NCBI GenBank assembly: GCA_934654605.1
Contig: CAKUGH010000070.1
Coordinates: 1 to 7,239, forward strand
Length of the DNA stretch: 7,239 bases
Origin: an uncultured Collinsella sp.
GTDB taxonomy: Bacteria; Actinomycetota; Coriobacteriia; Coriobacteriales; Coriobacteriaceae
Direction: 5' to 3'
The notes beneath the pieces were generated by a model, which was not told the origin of the DNA, searched no databases, and saw only the letters and a list, made by a program, of their open reading frames with translations. This document shows positions 1 through 5,923 of this stretch, one piece after another; the first letter of the stretch is position 1, and each line of letters starts with the position of its first letter. The position numbers were made by a program, and so were the translations under genes.

Positions 1-29
1 CTGCTGAGCACATGCTCAAGGACGTGTGA
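1..29 (+). CDS. Possible 3' end of an upstream gene (last 8 codons)
   Basis: One frame (codons starting at position 3) is open from the window edge and reads AEHMLKDV followed by TGA at 27-29. This could be the C-terminus of a gene that begins outside the window. Eight residues cannot identify a family, and an open stretch of this length arises often by chance. If real, the gene converges with the minus-strand merR gene, and the hairpin array at 51-251 would lie between their two 3' ends. Confidence 0.25.
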
Positions 30-50
30 TATGAGCGTTGGGCCGGCGGC

Positions 51-251
51 CAGAGTGGGATGCATTTTCCCAAAGAGTCCGCTCGGGGAAACGCGTCCCA
101 GAATTCGGCTCCAGAGTGGGATGCGCTTTCCTAAACCGGCTCCAGCGGAAAATGCATCCCGGAATCGGAGCTCAAAGTGGGACACGCTTTCCGACTCGTC
201 TTCAAGCGGAAGCGGTGCCCCATTTCGGTCGCCGCGTGGGCAATGCCTTCC
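51..251 (+). repeat. Array 1 of about 61-bp degenerate hairpin repeats (3.5 units)
   Basis: The stretch repeats with a period of exactly 61 bp: left arms start at 86, 147 and 208. Each unit has a left arm of the type GGAAAATGCATCCC, a middle of about 18 bp of the type AGAATTCGGCTCCAGAGT, and a right arm of the type GGGATGCGCTTTCC, nearly the reverse complement of the left arm. Arm pairs are 86-99/118-131, 147-160/179-192 and 208-221/238-251. A lone right arm sits at 57-70. The last unit ends 3 bp from the merR stop codon. The units match array 2 (3349-3664) in sequence and orientation, with a shared 19-mer starting at 147 and at 3410. There is no U-tract, so classical terminator activity is not evident. 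The open frames through this region are by-products of the repeat. Confidence 0.85.
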
Positions 252-254
252 GCC

Positions 255-1076
255 TTACTGCAAGGGCAAAAACACATGCAGGTAGCGGTGGTAGCCATGT
301 TCGCTGTGGGTGCGGGCGACCAAGTCTCCGCAAATTTCCCCGCGTGGCTCGAGGCCGCGCGCGTGTGCCTCGGCGACAAGGCCGGCAAAGAGGTCGAGTC
401 CAAAACTCCAGCGGTTGCCGGCGTCCAACCAGGTCTCAAGTGCCGGAGCAGCTTCGATAATGGTGAACCCATCTGGGCTGCTGTCCTCTTCGCGGCTGTC
501 TTTGGAATGCTCCATCCCAGCAACTGCTTCAAACATCGCCGGATCCATGGCATAGCCCCAGTAATAATGATCGCGGTCATGCTGAGGAAACCAGAATACC
601 GGCTGCATAATGGACATGTTGGCGTTCATGAAAGCCACGGCGCCCGGGTCGACATCTTGGCGAAAGCCGTGGTTCTCGCGCACGGGGACATAGGCGTAGC
701 CGTCAAAATGCGAGAGCTTAATGCACCCAAGCTCCCTGGGCGCACGCTCCATATCCTCGACATGCTGGCGCATGAGCGCGAGTTCCATTTTCTTGCGCTC
801 GAGCTCGCGTTCCACCTCGTCTACCCGGCGCTGAATGCGCCGCTGGATTGTCGGCAGCTCGTCGCTTGCCAAGATCTGCTGAATCTCGGTGAGAGAAAAA
901 CCCATCGACTGGTAGAGCTTGCAATCCCACAGCAGGTTGACCTGCCAATCATCGTAATAGCGATACCCGTTTGCGGGGTCGACTTCGGGTTGGATGATGC
1001 CCTTTTGCTCATAGAAGCGCAGAGTGTCGCGTGTGATGCCGAGCTTTTCTCGGATCTCCTTTTGCGTGCAGCGCAT
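255..1076 (-). CDS. MerR-family transcriptional regulator
   Basis: The product is 273 residues, typical for MerR activators that carry an effector domain (BmrR is of similar size). Residues 1-70 form the MerR winged helix-turn-helix: KEIREKLGITRDTLRFYE followed by the wing motif NGYRYYDD. Residues about 75-112 are a charged, heptad-like helix (RRVDEVERELERKKMELALM) that would form the antiparallel dimer coiled coil. Residues 115-273 are a ligand-binding region rich in aromatic residues and histidine that I cannot assign; its end (YHRYLHVFLPLQ) faintly recalls GyrI-like effector domains. There is no cysteine pattern of the metal sensors. ATG at 1076 is preceded by the SD sequence TAGGAGGC. The gene is divergent from the oxidoreductase at 1223, with a MerR-type operator between them, so it probably controls that gene and itself in response to a small organic ligand. 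The effector is unknown. Confidence 0.92.
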   Translation of the reverse strand: MRCTQKEIREKLGITRDTLRFYEQKGIIQPEVDPANGYRYYDDWQVNLLWDCKLYQSMGFSLTEIQQILASDELPTIQRRIQRRVDEVERELERKKMELALMRQHVEDMERAPRELGCIKLSHFDGYAYVPVRENHGFRQDVDPGAVAFMNANMSIMQPVFWFPQHDRDHYYWGYAMDPAMFEAVAGMEHSKDSREEDSSPDGFTIIEAAPALETWLDAGNRWSFGLDLFAGLVAEAHARGLEPRGEICGDLVARTHSEHGYHRYLHVFLPLQ

Positions 1077-1104
1077 CTTTGAGCCTCCTAAAGATCCTTT
1101 GGGC

Positions 1105-1137
1105 CTTGACCTGGGGGTAACCCCCTACTTGAACATA
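1105..1137 (+). promoter_or_regulatory. MerR-type operator/promoter for the oxidoreductase
   Basis: A good -35 element, TTGACC (1106-1111), is followed by a 13-bp dyad GGGGGTAACCCCC (1113-1125) and a poor -10 candidate, GAACAT or AACATA, starting at 1131-1132. The spacer is therefore 19-20 bp. An over-long spacer filled by a palindrome and led by CTTGACCT is the known design of promoters that MerR-family proteins activate by untwisting DNA (as at CueR and SoxR targets). Its position between divergent merR and oxidoreductase genes supports autoregulation and activation of the plus-strand gene. The exact -10 and the start site are uncertain. Confidence 0.68.
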
Positions 1138-1222
1138 GGGCTATTGTACGCGGGGTGAGGGGCCCCACGGCGCCGACGGCTGCGCGCTTGCGGGGTTGTC
1201 GGCAGAAATTTAGGAGGCAAGT

Positions 1223-3232
1223 ATGAACTACGACACTCTGTTTTCGCCCATGAAGATTGGTACCGTGGAGGTGCCCAATCGCCTGGTGGTGCCCGCCATG
1301 GTCACCAACTACTGCACCCACGATGGCATCATCACGGAGCGCTACATCAAGTACATGGTCGAGAAGGCGCGCGGTGGCTGGGGCCTGCTCATCACCGAGG
1401 ACTACGCCGTTCAGAAGGGTCGCAAGGGTTACACGCGCATTCCGGGCCTGTACAACGATGATCAGATTGAGGGCAACAAGCGCCTGGTCGACGCCGTGCA
1501 CGAGGCTGGTGCGAAGATCGTCTGCCAGATGTACCACCCCGGTCGCCAGGTTATGCCGCAGGCGGCTGGCGGGCTTGACGTGGTCGCGCCTAGCGCCACT
1601 ACCTGCCCCGCTTGCCAGAGCCTTGCGCGCGAGATGACCGTGGATGAGATCCATCAGCTTGTAGCCGATTTTGCCTCCGCCGCAGCGCGTGCCCAGCAGG
1701 CTGGTTTTGACGGCATGGAACTCCACTGCGCTCACGGCTACCTGCTTTCCGAGTTTCTCTCGCCGGCGGTCAACCGTCGCGTCGACCAGTATGGCGGTAG
1801 CTTCTGCAATCGAGTGCGCATCGTCGACGAGATTATCGCGGCCGTGCGCGCCAAGGTGGGCGAGGACTTCGCGATGATCGTGCGCGTCTCGAGCGACGAC
1901 ATGGTTCCCGGCGGCCGCACCATTGCCGAGACGCTGCAGCTGTGCCGTCATCTTGAGGAGATTGGCTTCGACGCCATCAACTGCTCCAACGGCATGTACG
2001 CGAGCAAGCCGACCGACCAGGTTATTGCCCCCATGTTTACCCCGCACGCCGTCAACGCCGACCGCTGCGCCAAGATCCGCGAGGTCGTGGACATCCCCGT
2101 GATTCTGTCCAACCGCGTGAACGACCCCGGTATGGCCGATACGCTTCTTAAGATGGGTACCTGCGACTTTGTTGCCATGGGCCGCGGCTCTCTTGCCGAT
2201 CCGCATATGCCCGCCAAGGCGCGCGCCGGCCGCATGTGCGAGGTTCATCAGTGCATCGGCTGCCTGCAGGGCTGCGAGTTCCCGCTCTATATCGACGGCG
2301 AAGTCACCTGTCTGGTCAACCCGCGTGTCGGTCGTGAGTACGAGAACGATATGGCGCCCGTTGCCGAGTCCGATTGCAAGCGTGTCATGGTTATCGGCGC
2401 CGGTCCTGCCGGCCTGCAGGCCGGCAGGACGGCTGCCGAGCGCGGTCATTCTGTTGAGGTCTTCGAGGCGCAGGAATCGCTCGGCGGCCAGTTCCGCTCG
2501 GCTGCCTACCCGACGGGCAAAGGCGAGCTTTCGACCTATGTGAGCGCTCTGCGCGCCGAGCTTGAGGCACTCCAGGTGCCCATGCACCTTAACACCGAGG
2601 TCGACGAGCAGCTCATCGCCGATTTCGCGCCCGATGCCGTAGTTGTCGCCACGGGTGCCAAGCCGCTTACGCCGCCTATCCCGGGTATCGAGAACGCCGT
2701 GTCGGCAGAGGACGTGCTGCTGGGCCATGTCGTCGTCAAGCCCGGTCCTGTTGTGGTCTGCGGTGGCGGCGAGGTCGGCGCCGAGACCGCCGAGTTCGTG
2801 GCTGCCTATCGCGATGACGTCACGGTGGTCGAGATGCGCGGCGAGCTGTGCCTCGACATGATGCCTATCACCAAGGGCGCCTTCATGGGCATGATGGCGG
2901 CGGCCGGGGTTAAGTCCCACGTCAACGCTACCGTTCAGCGTGTCGAGAGCGGCGTTGAGGTCGATAGCTCCATCGCCAGCTGGTCGGGCGAGGCCGGCAA
3001 GGACGAGGGTGCAGGCACGGGCTTTGCCGTGGTGTACAAGGATGCCGAGGGCGTTGAGCACAGCCTGCCGGCGTCGACCGTGATTTCGGCCTTTGGCTAC
3101 AAGGCGTACAACCCGCTCGAGGAGGCCGCGCACAAGTACTGTGACAACGTGCAGGTGGTCGGCTGCGCCGTCAAGGCCGGCAACGCCGTGGTTGCGAGCC
3201 GCGAGGGCTACGAGGCTGGCCTTAACATCTAA
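1223..3232 (+). CDS. FMN/4Fe-4S/FAD enoate reductase-type oxidoreductase (Old Yellow Enzyme / 2,4-dienoyl-CoA reductase family)
   Basis: The product is 669 residues, the size of FadH, 2-enoate reductase and BaiCD/BaiH proteins. Residues 1-335 are an FMN-binding Old Yellow Enzyme barrel, with HCAHGYLLSEFLSP (168-181) carrying the conserved His171 and Tyr173 of the active site and NRRVDQYGG after it. Cys344, Cys347, Cys351 and Cys363 (CX2CX3CX11C) form the 4Fe-4S site that passes electrons between flavins. VIGAGPAGLQAG (390-401) is the FAD dinucleotide-binding motif, and VVCGGGEVGAE (511-521) is the NAD(P)H motif. All cofactor motifs are intact and no signal peptide is seen, so this should be an active cytoplasmic NAD(P)H-dependent reductase of activated C=C bonds. 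The substrate (enoate, enoyl-CoA, steroid or plant compound) cannot be read from sequence. ATG follows SD AGGAGG (1212-1217) by 5 nt. Residues 581-600 form a Gly/Glu/Ser-rich insertion-like loop. A terminator follows the gene. Confidence 0.93.
   Translation: MNYDTLFSPMKIGTVEVPNRLVVPAMVTNYCTHDGIITERYIKYMVEKARGGWGLLITEDYAVQKGRKGYTRIPGLYNDDQIEGNKRLVDAVHEAGAKIVCQMYHPGRQVMPQAAGGLDVVAPSATTCPACQSLAREMTVDEIHQLVADFASAAARAQQAGFDGMELHCAHGYLLSEFLSPAVNRRVDQYGGSFCNRVRIVDEIIAAVRAKVGEDFAMIVRVSSDDMVPGGRTIAETLQLCRHLEEIGFDAINCSNGMYASKPTDQVIAPMFTPHAVNADRCAKIREVVDIPVILSNRVNDPGMADTLLKMGTCDFVAMGRGSLADPHMPAKARAGRMCEVHQCIGCLQGCEFPLYIDGEVTCLVNPRVGREYENDMAPVAESDCKRVMVIGAGPAGLQAGRTAAERGHSVEVFEAQESLGGQFRSAAYPTGKGELSTYVSALRAELEALQVPMHLNTEVDEQLIADFAPDAVVVATGAKPLTPPIPGIENAVSAEDVLLGHVVVKPGPVVVCGGGEVGAETAEFVAAYRDDVTVVEMRGELCLDMMPITKGAFMGMMAAAGVKSHVNATVQRVESGVEVDSSIASWSGEAGKDEGAGTGFAVVYKDAEGVEHSLPASTVISAFGYKAYNPLEEAAHKYCDNVQVVGCAVKAGNAVVASREGYEAGLNI
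2403..2430. repeat. Perfect 28-bp palindrome inside the oxidoreductase gene
   Basis: The left half GTCCTGCCGGCCTG is followed directly by its exact reverse complement CAGGCCGGCAGGAC, with no loop. It spans the codons for the FAD-motif residues GPAGLQAGR (about 394-402) and contains an AGG arginine codon, whereas nearby arginines mostly use CGC or CGT. The arms stop pairing at the flanking bases 2402 and 2431. Confidence 0.9.
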
Positions 3233-3273
3233 GGTTGGCGGGCGATAGCGTCGCCGCGATGGGTTGAAAGATT

Positions 3274-3312
3274 GGGCCCCGTTCCGAATGGCTGGAGCGG
3301 GGCCCTTCTTTT
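3274..3312 (+). terminator. Rho-independent terminator of the oxidoreductase gene
   Basis: A 12-bp stem is formed by GGGCCCCGTTCC (3274-3285) and GGAGCGGGGCCC (3294-3305), with one G-U pair and an 8-nt loop. It is followed by TTCTTTT (3306-3312). It lies 41 bp after the stop codon and would end the single-gene transcript from the MerR-controlled promoter. Confidence 0.9.
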
Positions 3313-3348
3313 GTCGGGTGGGTAGCCAGTGCCGTGTGGGCCGCCGGC

Positions 3349-3664
3349 AGAAAATGCGTCCCAGAATTTGGCTCCAAAGCGGGACGCGCTTTCCCGTAGG
3401 GCCCCAAGTGGAAAATGCATCCCGGAATTGGGCTCCAAAGTGGTCCCCCGTTTCCCAAAGGGGCTGCTCGGGGAAATTTCGTCCCATTTTTCGACCCCAG
3501 AGTGGGACACGCTTTCCCGTTGAGCTTCCAGCGGAAAGTGGGTCCCAGTTTTCGGCCCCAAAGTGGGACGCACGGATCGGCTCCAGGCGGAAAATGCGTC
3601 CCAGAATCAATCTTCAAACTGGGTTGCGCGTTCCCGGCGAGGCTCCAAGCGGAAAGTACGTCCC
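3349..3664 (+). repeat. Array 2 of about 61-bp degenerate hairpin repeats (6 left arms)
   Basis: Left arms of the type GGAAAATGCGTCCC start at 3349, 3410, 3472, 3533, 3589 and 3651, giving spacings of 61, 62, 61, 56 and 62 bp. Right arms are well kept at 3381-3394 (GGGACGCGCTTTCC) and 3504-3517 (GGGACACGCTTTCC), degenerate near 3441 and 3621, and shortened near 3565; the last unit has only a left arm. In the first unit the middle also folds on itself (TTTGG-CT-CCAAA), so the whole unit is one long nested hairpin. Orientation is the same as array 1. The array lies between the oxidoreductase terminator and the ATPase promoter and is not coding. Confidence 0.87.
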
Positions 3665-3715
3665 GCTTTTGGCAACGAGCCAACAAGGCTTCTCAGGAAA
3701 CAAGCACTTATCACG

Positions 3716-3761
3716 TTATAGCTAGCTATATTATAAGCAGCTATAATATAGCTAGCTATAA
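3716..3761. promoter_or_regulatory. AT-rich perfect inverted repeat, likely operator/promoter of the ATPase gene
   Basis: Two perfect 20-bp arms (3716-3735 and 3742-3761) surround the 6-bp centre AGCAGC. Each arm contains the self-complementary 14-mer TATAGCTAGCTATA (3717-3730 and 3747-3760), so the site holds two identical palindromes 30 bp apart centre to centre, close to three helical turns. Plus-strand TATAAT sequences at 3742-3747 and 3757-3762 are possible -10 elements; no good -35 is visible. The site ends 23 bp before the ATPase start. It looks like a cooperative binding site for a dimeric regulator, perhaps the ATPase itself through its winged helix (inference). Confidence 0.65.
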
Positions 3762-3784
3762 TGTAGAGGATAGAAGGTGCGCCC

Positions 3785-5197
3785 ATGTTTATCGGCAGAA
3801 CAATGGAGATGTCCGAGCTCAATCGGCTCTGCAACTCAGATTCCTTTGAGATGCCTGTGATTTACGGCCGCCGTCGCGTGGGCAAGACGCGCCTCATCAC
3901 GGAGTTTATTCAAGACAAGCGGGCCATTTACTTTCAGGCGCGCCGCACCAATGCGGAAGCGAATCTGCAATATTTGAGCCAAGCGATGCTTGCCGGCCAG
4001 ACAGGTTCGGCAAGCCTATCATTTAGAAGCTTTGACGAGGCATTCGATGCGCTGTCCGCCATGTCTCGCGACAGCCGCCTGGTTGTTGTAATCGATGAGT
4101 ACCCCTATCTGGCTCAGTCGTGCCCCGAGGTCAGCTCGTTGCTGCAAGAAAAAATCGACCACTTGTACAAAGAGACCAAGCTCATGCTTATCCTGTGCGG
4201 GTCGTCCCTCTCGTTTATGGAAGAGCAGGTGCTGGGTTACGAGAGCCCGCTCTATGGCAGGCGAACGGCGCAGTTCAAAATCATGCCGCTCGACTTTTTG
4301 ACGACGCTCGAATTGTGGCACAGCATGGATCGCGAGGACGCGGCAGTTTGCTATGGCATGACGGGCGGCATTCCCGCATATGTCGAGAAGGTCGACCCGT
4401 CGGCATCTCTTAAAGACAACATTACGCGCTTGTTCCTTAACCCCTCGGGCTATCTCTTTGAAGAGCCAAGCAGCTTGTTGTTGCAAGAGTGCCGCAACCC
4501 CGAGCAATACGATGCCATTGTGCAGGCAATCGCCCAAGGCCGCTCGAAGCTCTCGGAGATCTCTGGCGCCGCGAGAATCCCGGCAAGCAACGTAAAAATG
4601 TATGTCGATAAGCTGATATCGCTTGGCATCGTCGAGCGCGAGTTGCCGTTCAACGAGACGAGCAACAAACGGGCTGTGTACCAGCTGTGCGATCAGATGT
4701 TCAGGTTCTGGTATCGGTTTGTGCCGCAGAACATAAGGCTGATTCAAAACGGCATGGCCGAGATGGCGTGTGGTCGCATCGAGCCGCACCTGTCTGATTA
4801 TATGGGTGCGGTATTTGAGCTTATCTGCCGGCAGTACGTGTATGAGCTTGCGCGCGCAGGCGAGCTCGATGTGGTGCCGGCAACCGTTTGCCGCTGGTGG
4901 AGAACGGACAACCGAACGCGCACGCAGGAAGAGATCGATTTGATTGTCGATGACGGGGAGGGTACAGCGCTCTTTGCAGAATGCAAATGGCGCAACGAGC
5001 CGGTGGGCGAGGATGTTCTTGAAAAGCTCGTGTACCGAAGCGAACTCTTTAGGCGGCAGCGCAAAAGCTACGCGATCTTCTCGAAGCGCGGCTTTACCCA
5101 AGGGTGTCAGGAGACTGCAGCGAGCAGGGGAGACGCCAGGTTGATTTCGTTTGCCGAGATGTGCGAGCGAGCGTCATGCCAAGGATGCCAAGCGTAA
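3785..5197 (+). CDS. Archaeal-ATPase-family ATP-binding protein with DUF234-like nuclease-like C-terminus
   Basis: The product is 470 residues, normal for this STAND/AAA-related family. The P-loop is GRRRVGKT (28-35), the form typical of the archaeal ATPase (ATPase_2) domain. Walker B is VVVIDEYPYL (100-109), a sensor-like LILCGSS sits at 135-141, and GMTGGIPAY at 191-199 is a family signature. Residues about 240-290 look like a winged helix. The C-terminus has EEID (382-385) and AECKW (398-402), a D...ExK pattern of the PD-(D/E)XK nuclease fold as in DUF234. No membrane segment is seen. The biological role of the family is poorly known; links to mobile or defence-like elements are suspected. 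ATG 3785 follows AGAAGG (3772-3777). A large inverted repeat precedes the gene, and the stop codon lies inside a 23-bp tandem repeat. The gene appears intact. Confidence 0.9.
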   Translation: MFIGRTMEMSELNRLCNSDSFEMPVIYGRRRVGKTRLITEFIQDKRAIYFQARRTNAEANLQYLSQAMLAGQTGSASLSFRSFDEAFDALSAMSRDSRLVVVIDEYPYLAQSCPEVSSLLQEKIDHLYKETKLMLILCGSSLSFMEEQVLGYESPLYGRRTAQFKIMPLDFLTTLELWHSMDREDAAVCYGMTGGIPAYVEKVDPSASLKDNITRLFLNPSGYLFEEPSSLLLQECRNPEQYDAIVQAIAQGRSKLSEISGAARIPASNVKMYVDKLISLGIVERELPFNETSNKRAVYQLCDQMFRFWYRFVPQNIRLIQNGMAEMACGRIEPHLSDYMGAVFELICRQYVYELARAGELDVVPATVCRWWRTDNRTRTQEEIDLIVDDGEGTALFAECKWRNEPVGEDVLEKLVYRSELFRRQRKSYAIFSKRGFTQGCQETAASRGDARLISFAEMCERASCQGCQA

Positions 5198-5280
5198 AAA
5201 CTACATCGATAACGGCGTAAAAACTACATTGAAAGTGGCGTAAAACTGCATTGAGAATGGCGTAATTTCGCAGGATGACG
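5192..5280 (+). repeat. 23-bp tandem repeat (about 3.5 copies)
   Basis: Units start with GCG at 5192, 5215, 5238 and 5260 and share GCGTAAAAACTACATTGA with small changes. The first two units are 23 bp, the third 22 bp, and the fourth diverges after GCGTAA. The ATPase stop codon (TAA, 5195-5197) is part of the first unit. The array separates the intact ATPase from the DUF4143 remnant. It may be an iterated protein-binding site or a slippage product. On the minus strand the motif reads TGTAGTTTTTACGC. Confidence 0.85.
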
Positions 5281-5355
5281 TCGCCCGCTGGCGCTACAGG
5301 GCGGTTGACCTGCAAACCTTGGGCTTTCGGACGAGCTTGCGCGAGAGACGGCAAG

Positions 5356-5824
5356 CCAGTACGTACGCTCGAAGGCCGCGTTCGCGTGCGCCCCAAGCGC
5401 TACTTCTGTGACCCGTCGCTTGCGGCGGCGTTGCTGGGGGCTACCCCTGAGCGGCTGCTTGGCGACATGCAGACGCTGGGGATGCTCTTTGAGAACCTCG
5501 TCTTGCGCGACGTGCGCGTGTTCCTTTCCACTTACGGTGGCGTTGACAACAGCGTTCATTATTTCCGCGATGAGAAAGGCCTTGAGGTCGATCTGATCGT
5601 CGAGCACGACGAGCGCTGGGGAGTCATCGAGGTCAAGCTGAGCGATGCGAAGGCAGACGACGGAGCGAGAAACCTCAAGGCGCTGGAGAGGAAAGTGCCC
5701 TCCAATCCTGCCGCCCAAAATGCCGCGCCGGCGTTTTTTGGCGGTCGTGGTTGGAAAGGGGAGCATCGCCTACACGCGCGACGACGGCGTGGCGGTGATC
5801 CCCATGGCGGCACTTGGGGCATAG
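5356..5824 (+). pseudogene. Remnant of a DUF4143-type ATP-binding protein (N-terminus missing, frameshifted)
   Basis: The frame from about 5356 encodes the C-terminal third of an AAA_14/DUF4143 ATPase: RPKRYFCDPSLAAALLGATP, then LGMLFENLVLRD, then GLEVDLIVE with WGVIEVKL, the E-V-D...E-V-K nuclease-like motif. The P-loop half of the usual roughly 400-430-residue protein is absent, and a stop lies just upstream in frame (5263-5265). After PAF the frame is lost at a run of six T (5734-5739). Dropping one T restores a family-like tail, LAVVVGKGSIAYTRDDGVAV, ending at TAG 5822-5824. This is therefore a decayed gene and not a functional start at 5275; the open frame running on to 5970 is a frameshift artefact. 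It follows another ATPase of related architecture. Confidence 0.82.
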
Positions 5825-5833
5825 TGGTTTTGC

Positions 5834-5863
5834 GGGGCGCGCGGGGCTCCGCACCCCATTTTT
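5834..5863 (+). terminator. Likely Rho-independent terminator after the ATPase remnant
   Basis: GGGGCGCG (5834-5841) pairs with CGCACCCC (5850-5857), with one C-A mismatch and an 8-nt loop, followed by ATTTTT (5858-5863). An alternative stem of GCGGGGC with GCTCCGC is also possible. It lies 9 bp after the remnant's restored stop codon and would separate it from the SIMPL gene. Confidence 0.65.
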
Positions 5864-5864
5864 C

Positions 5865-5901
5865 TGTCCGCACGGGCGACTACGCTTGTTGCAACGTAGT
5901 C
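5865..5901 (+). repeat. 37-bp element, copy 1, upstream of the SIMPL gene; contains a hairpin
   Basis: The element begins with TGTCCGCACGGGCG (5865-5878), which recurs exactly at 7002-7015; the next 23 bp are also related to copy 2 (CTTNNNGCAANGTAGNC). In this copy GACTACG...CGTAGTC with inner TTG/CAA forms a hairpin of about 10 bp with one bulge (5878-5888 with 5892-5901), ending 9 bp before the SD of the SIMPL gene. It could be part of a promoter, a leader structure or a small dispersed repeat. Confidence 0.6.
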
Positions 5902-5923
5902 ATTCGTGGAAAGGACGGATGTC

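Noticed and set aside
31..460. Repeat-peptide genes from open frames through the arrays (31-285, 38-460 and similar at 3222-3849)
   Set aside because: Periods near 61-62 bp shift the frame between units, and no SD precedes the starts. The repeated peptides (such as SGTRFP) are by-products of GC-rich hairpin repeats.
177..1082. 301-residue open frame on the plus strand across the merR gene
   Set aside because: It starts in the repeat array and is antisense to a clear MerR protein with its own SD. It shows no recognisable domain.
1088..3610. 840-residue open frame on the minus strand, longer than the real gene opposite
   Set aside because: It is the antisense shadow of the GC-rich oxidoreductase gene and runs on into the repeat array. 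The plus strand has all cofactor motifs, an SD and a terminator; the minus frame has low-complexity Arg/His/Ala-rich sequence with no motif.
3349..3664. CRISPR array
   Set aside because: The conserved parts are degenerate and the intervening sequences are similar to each other, not unique spacers; no cas gene is nearby.
4019..5101. 360-residue minus-strand open frame
   Set aside because: It is a shadow of the ATPase gene, which has intact Walker motifs and a proper start.
5906..5923. GTG 5906 as the SIMPL start
   Set aside because: The SD AAGGA lies inside the extra codons and is well spaced for ATG 5924.
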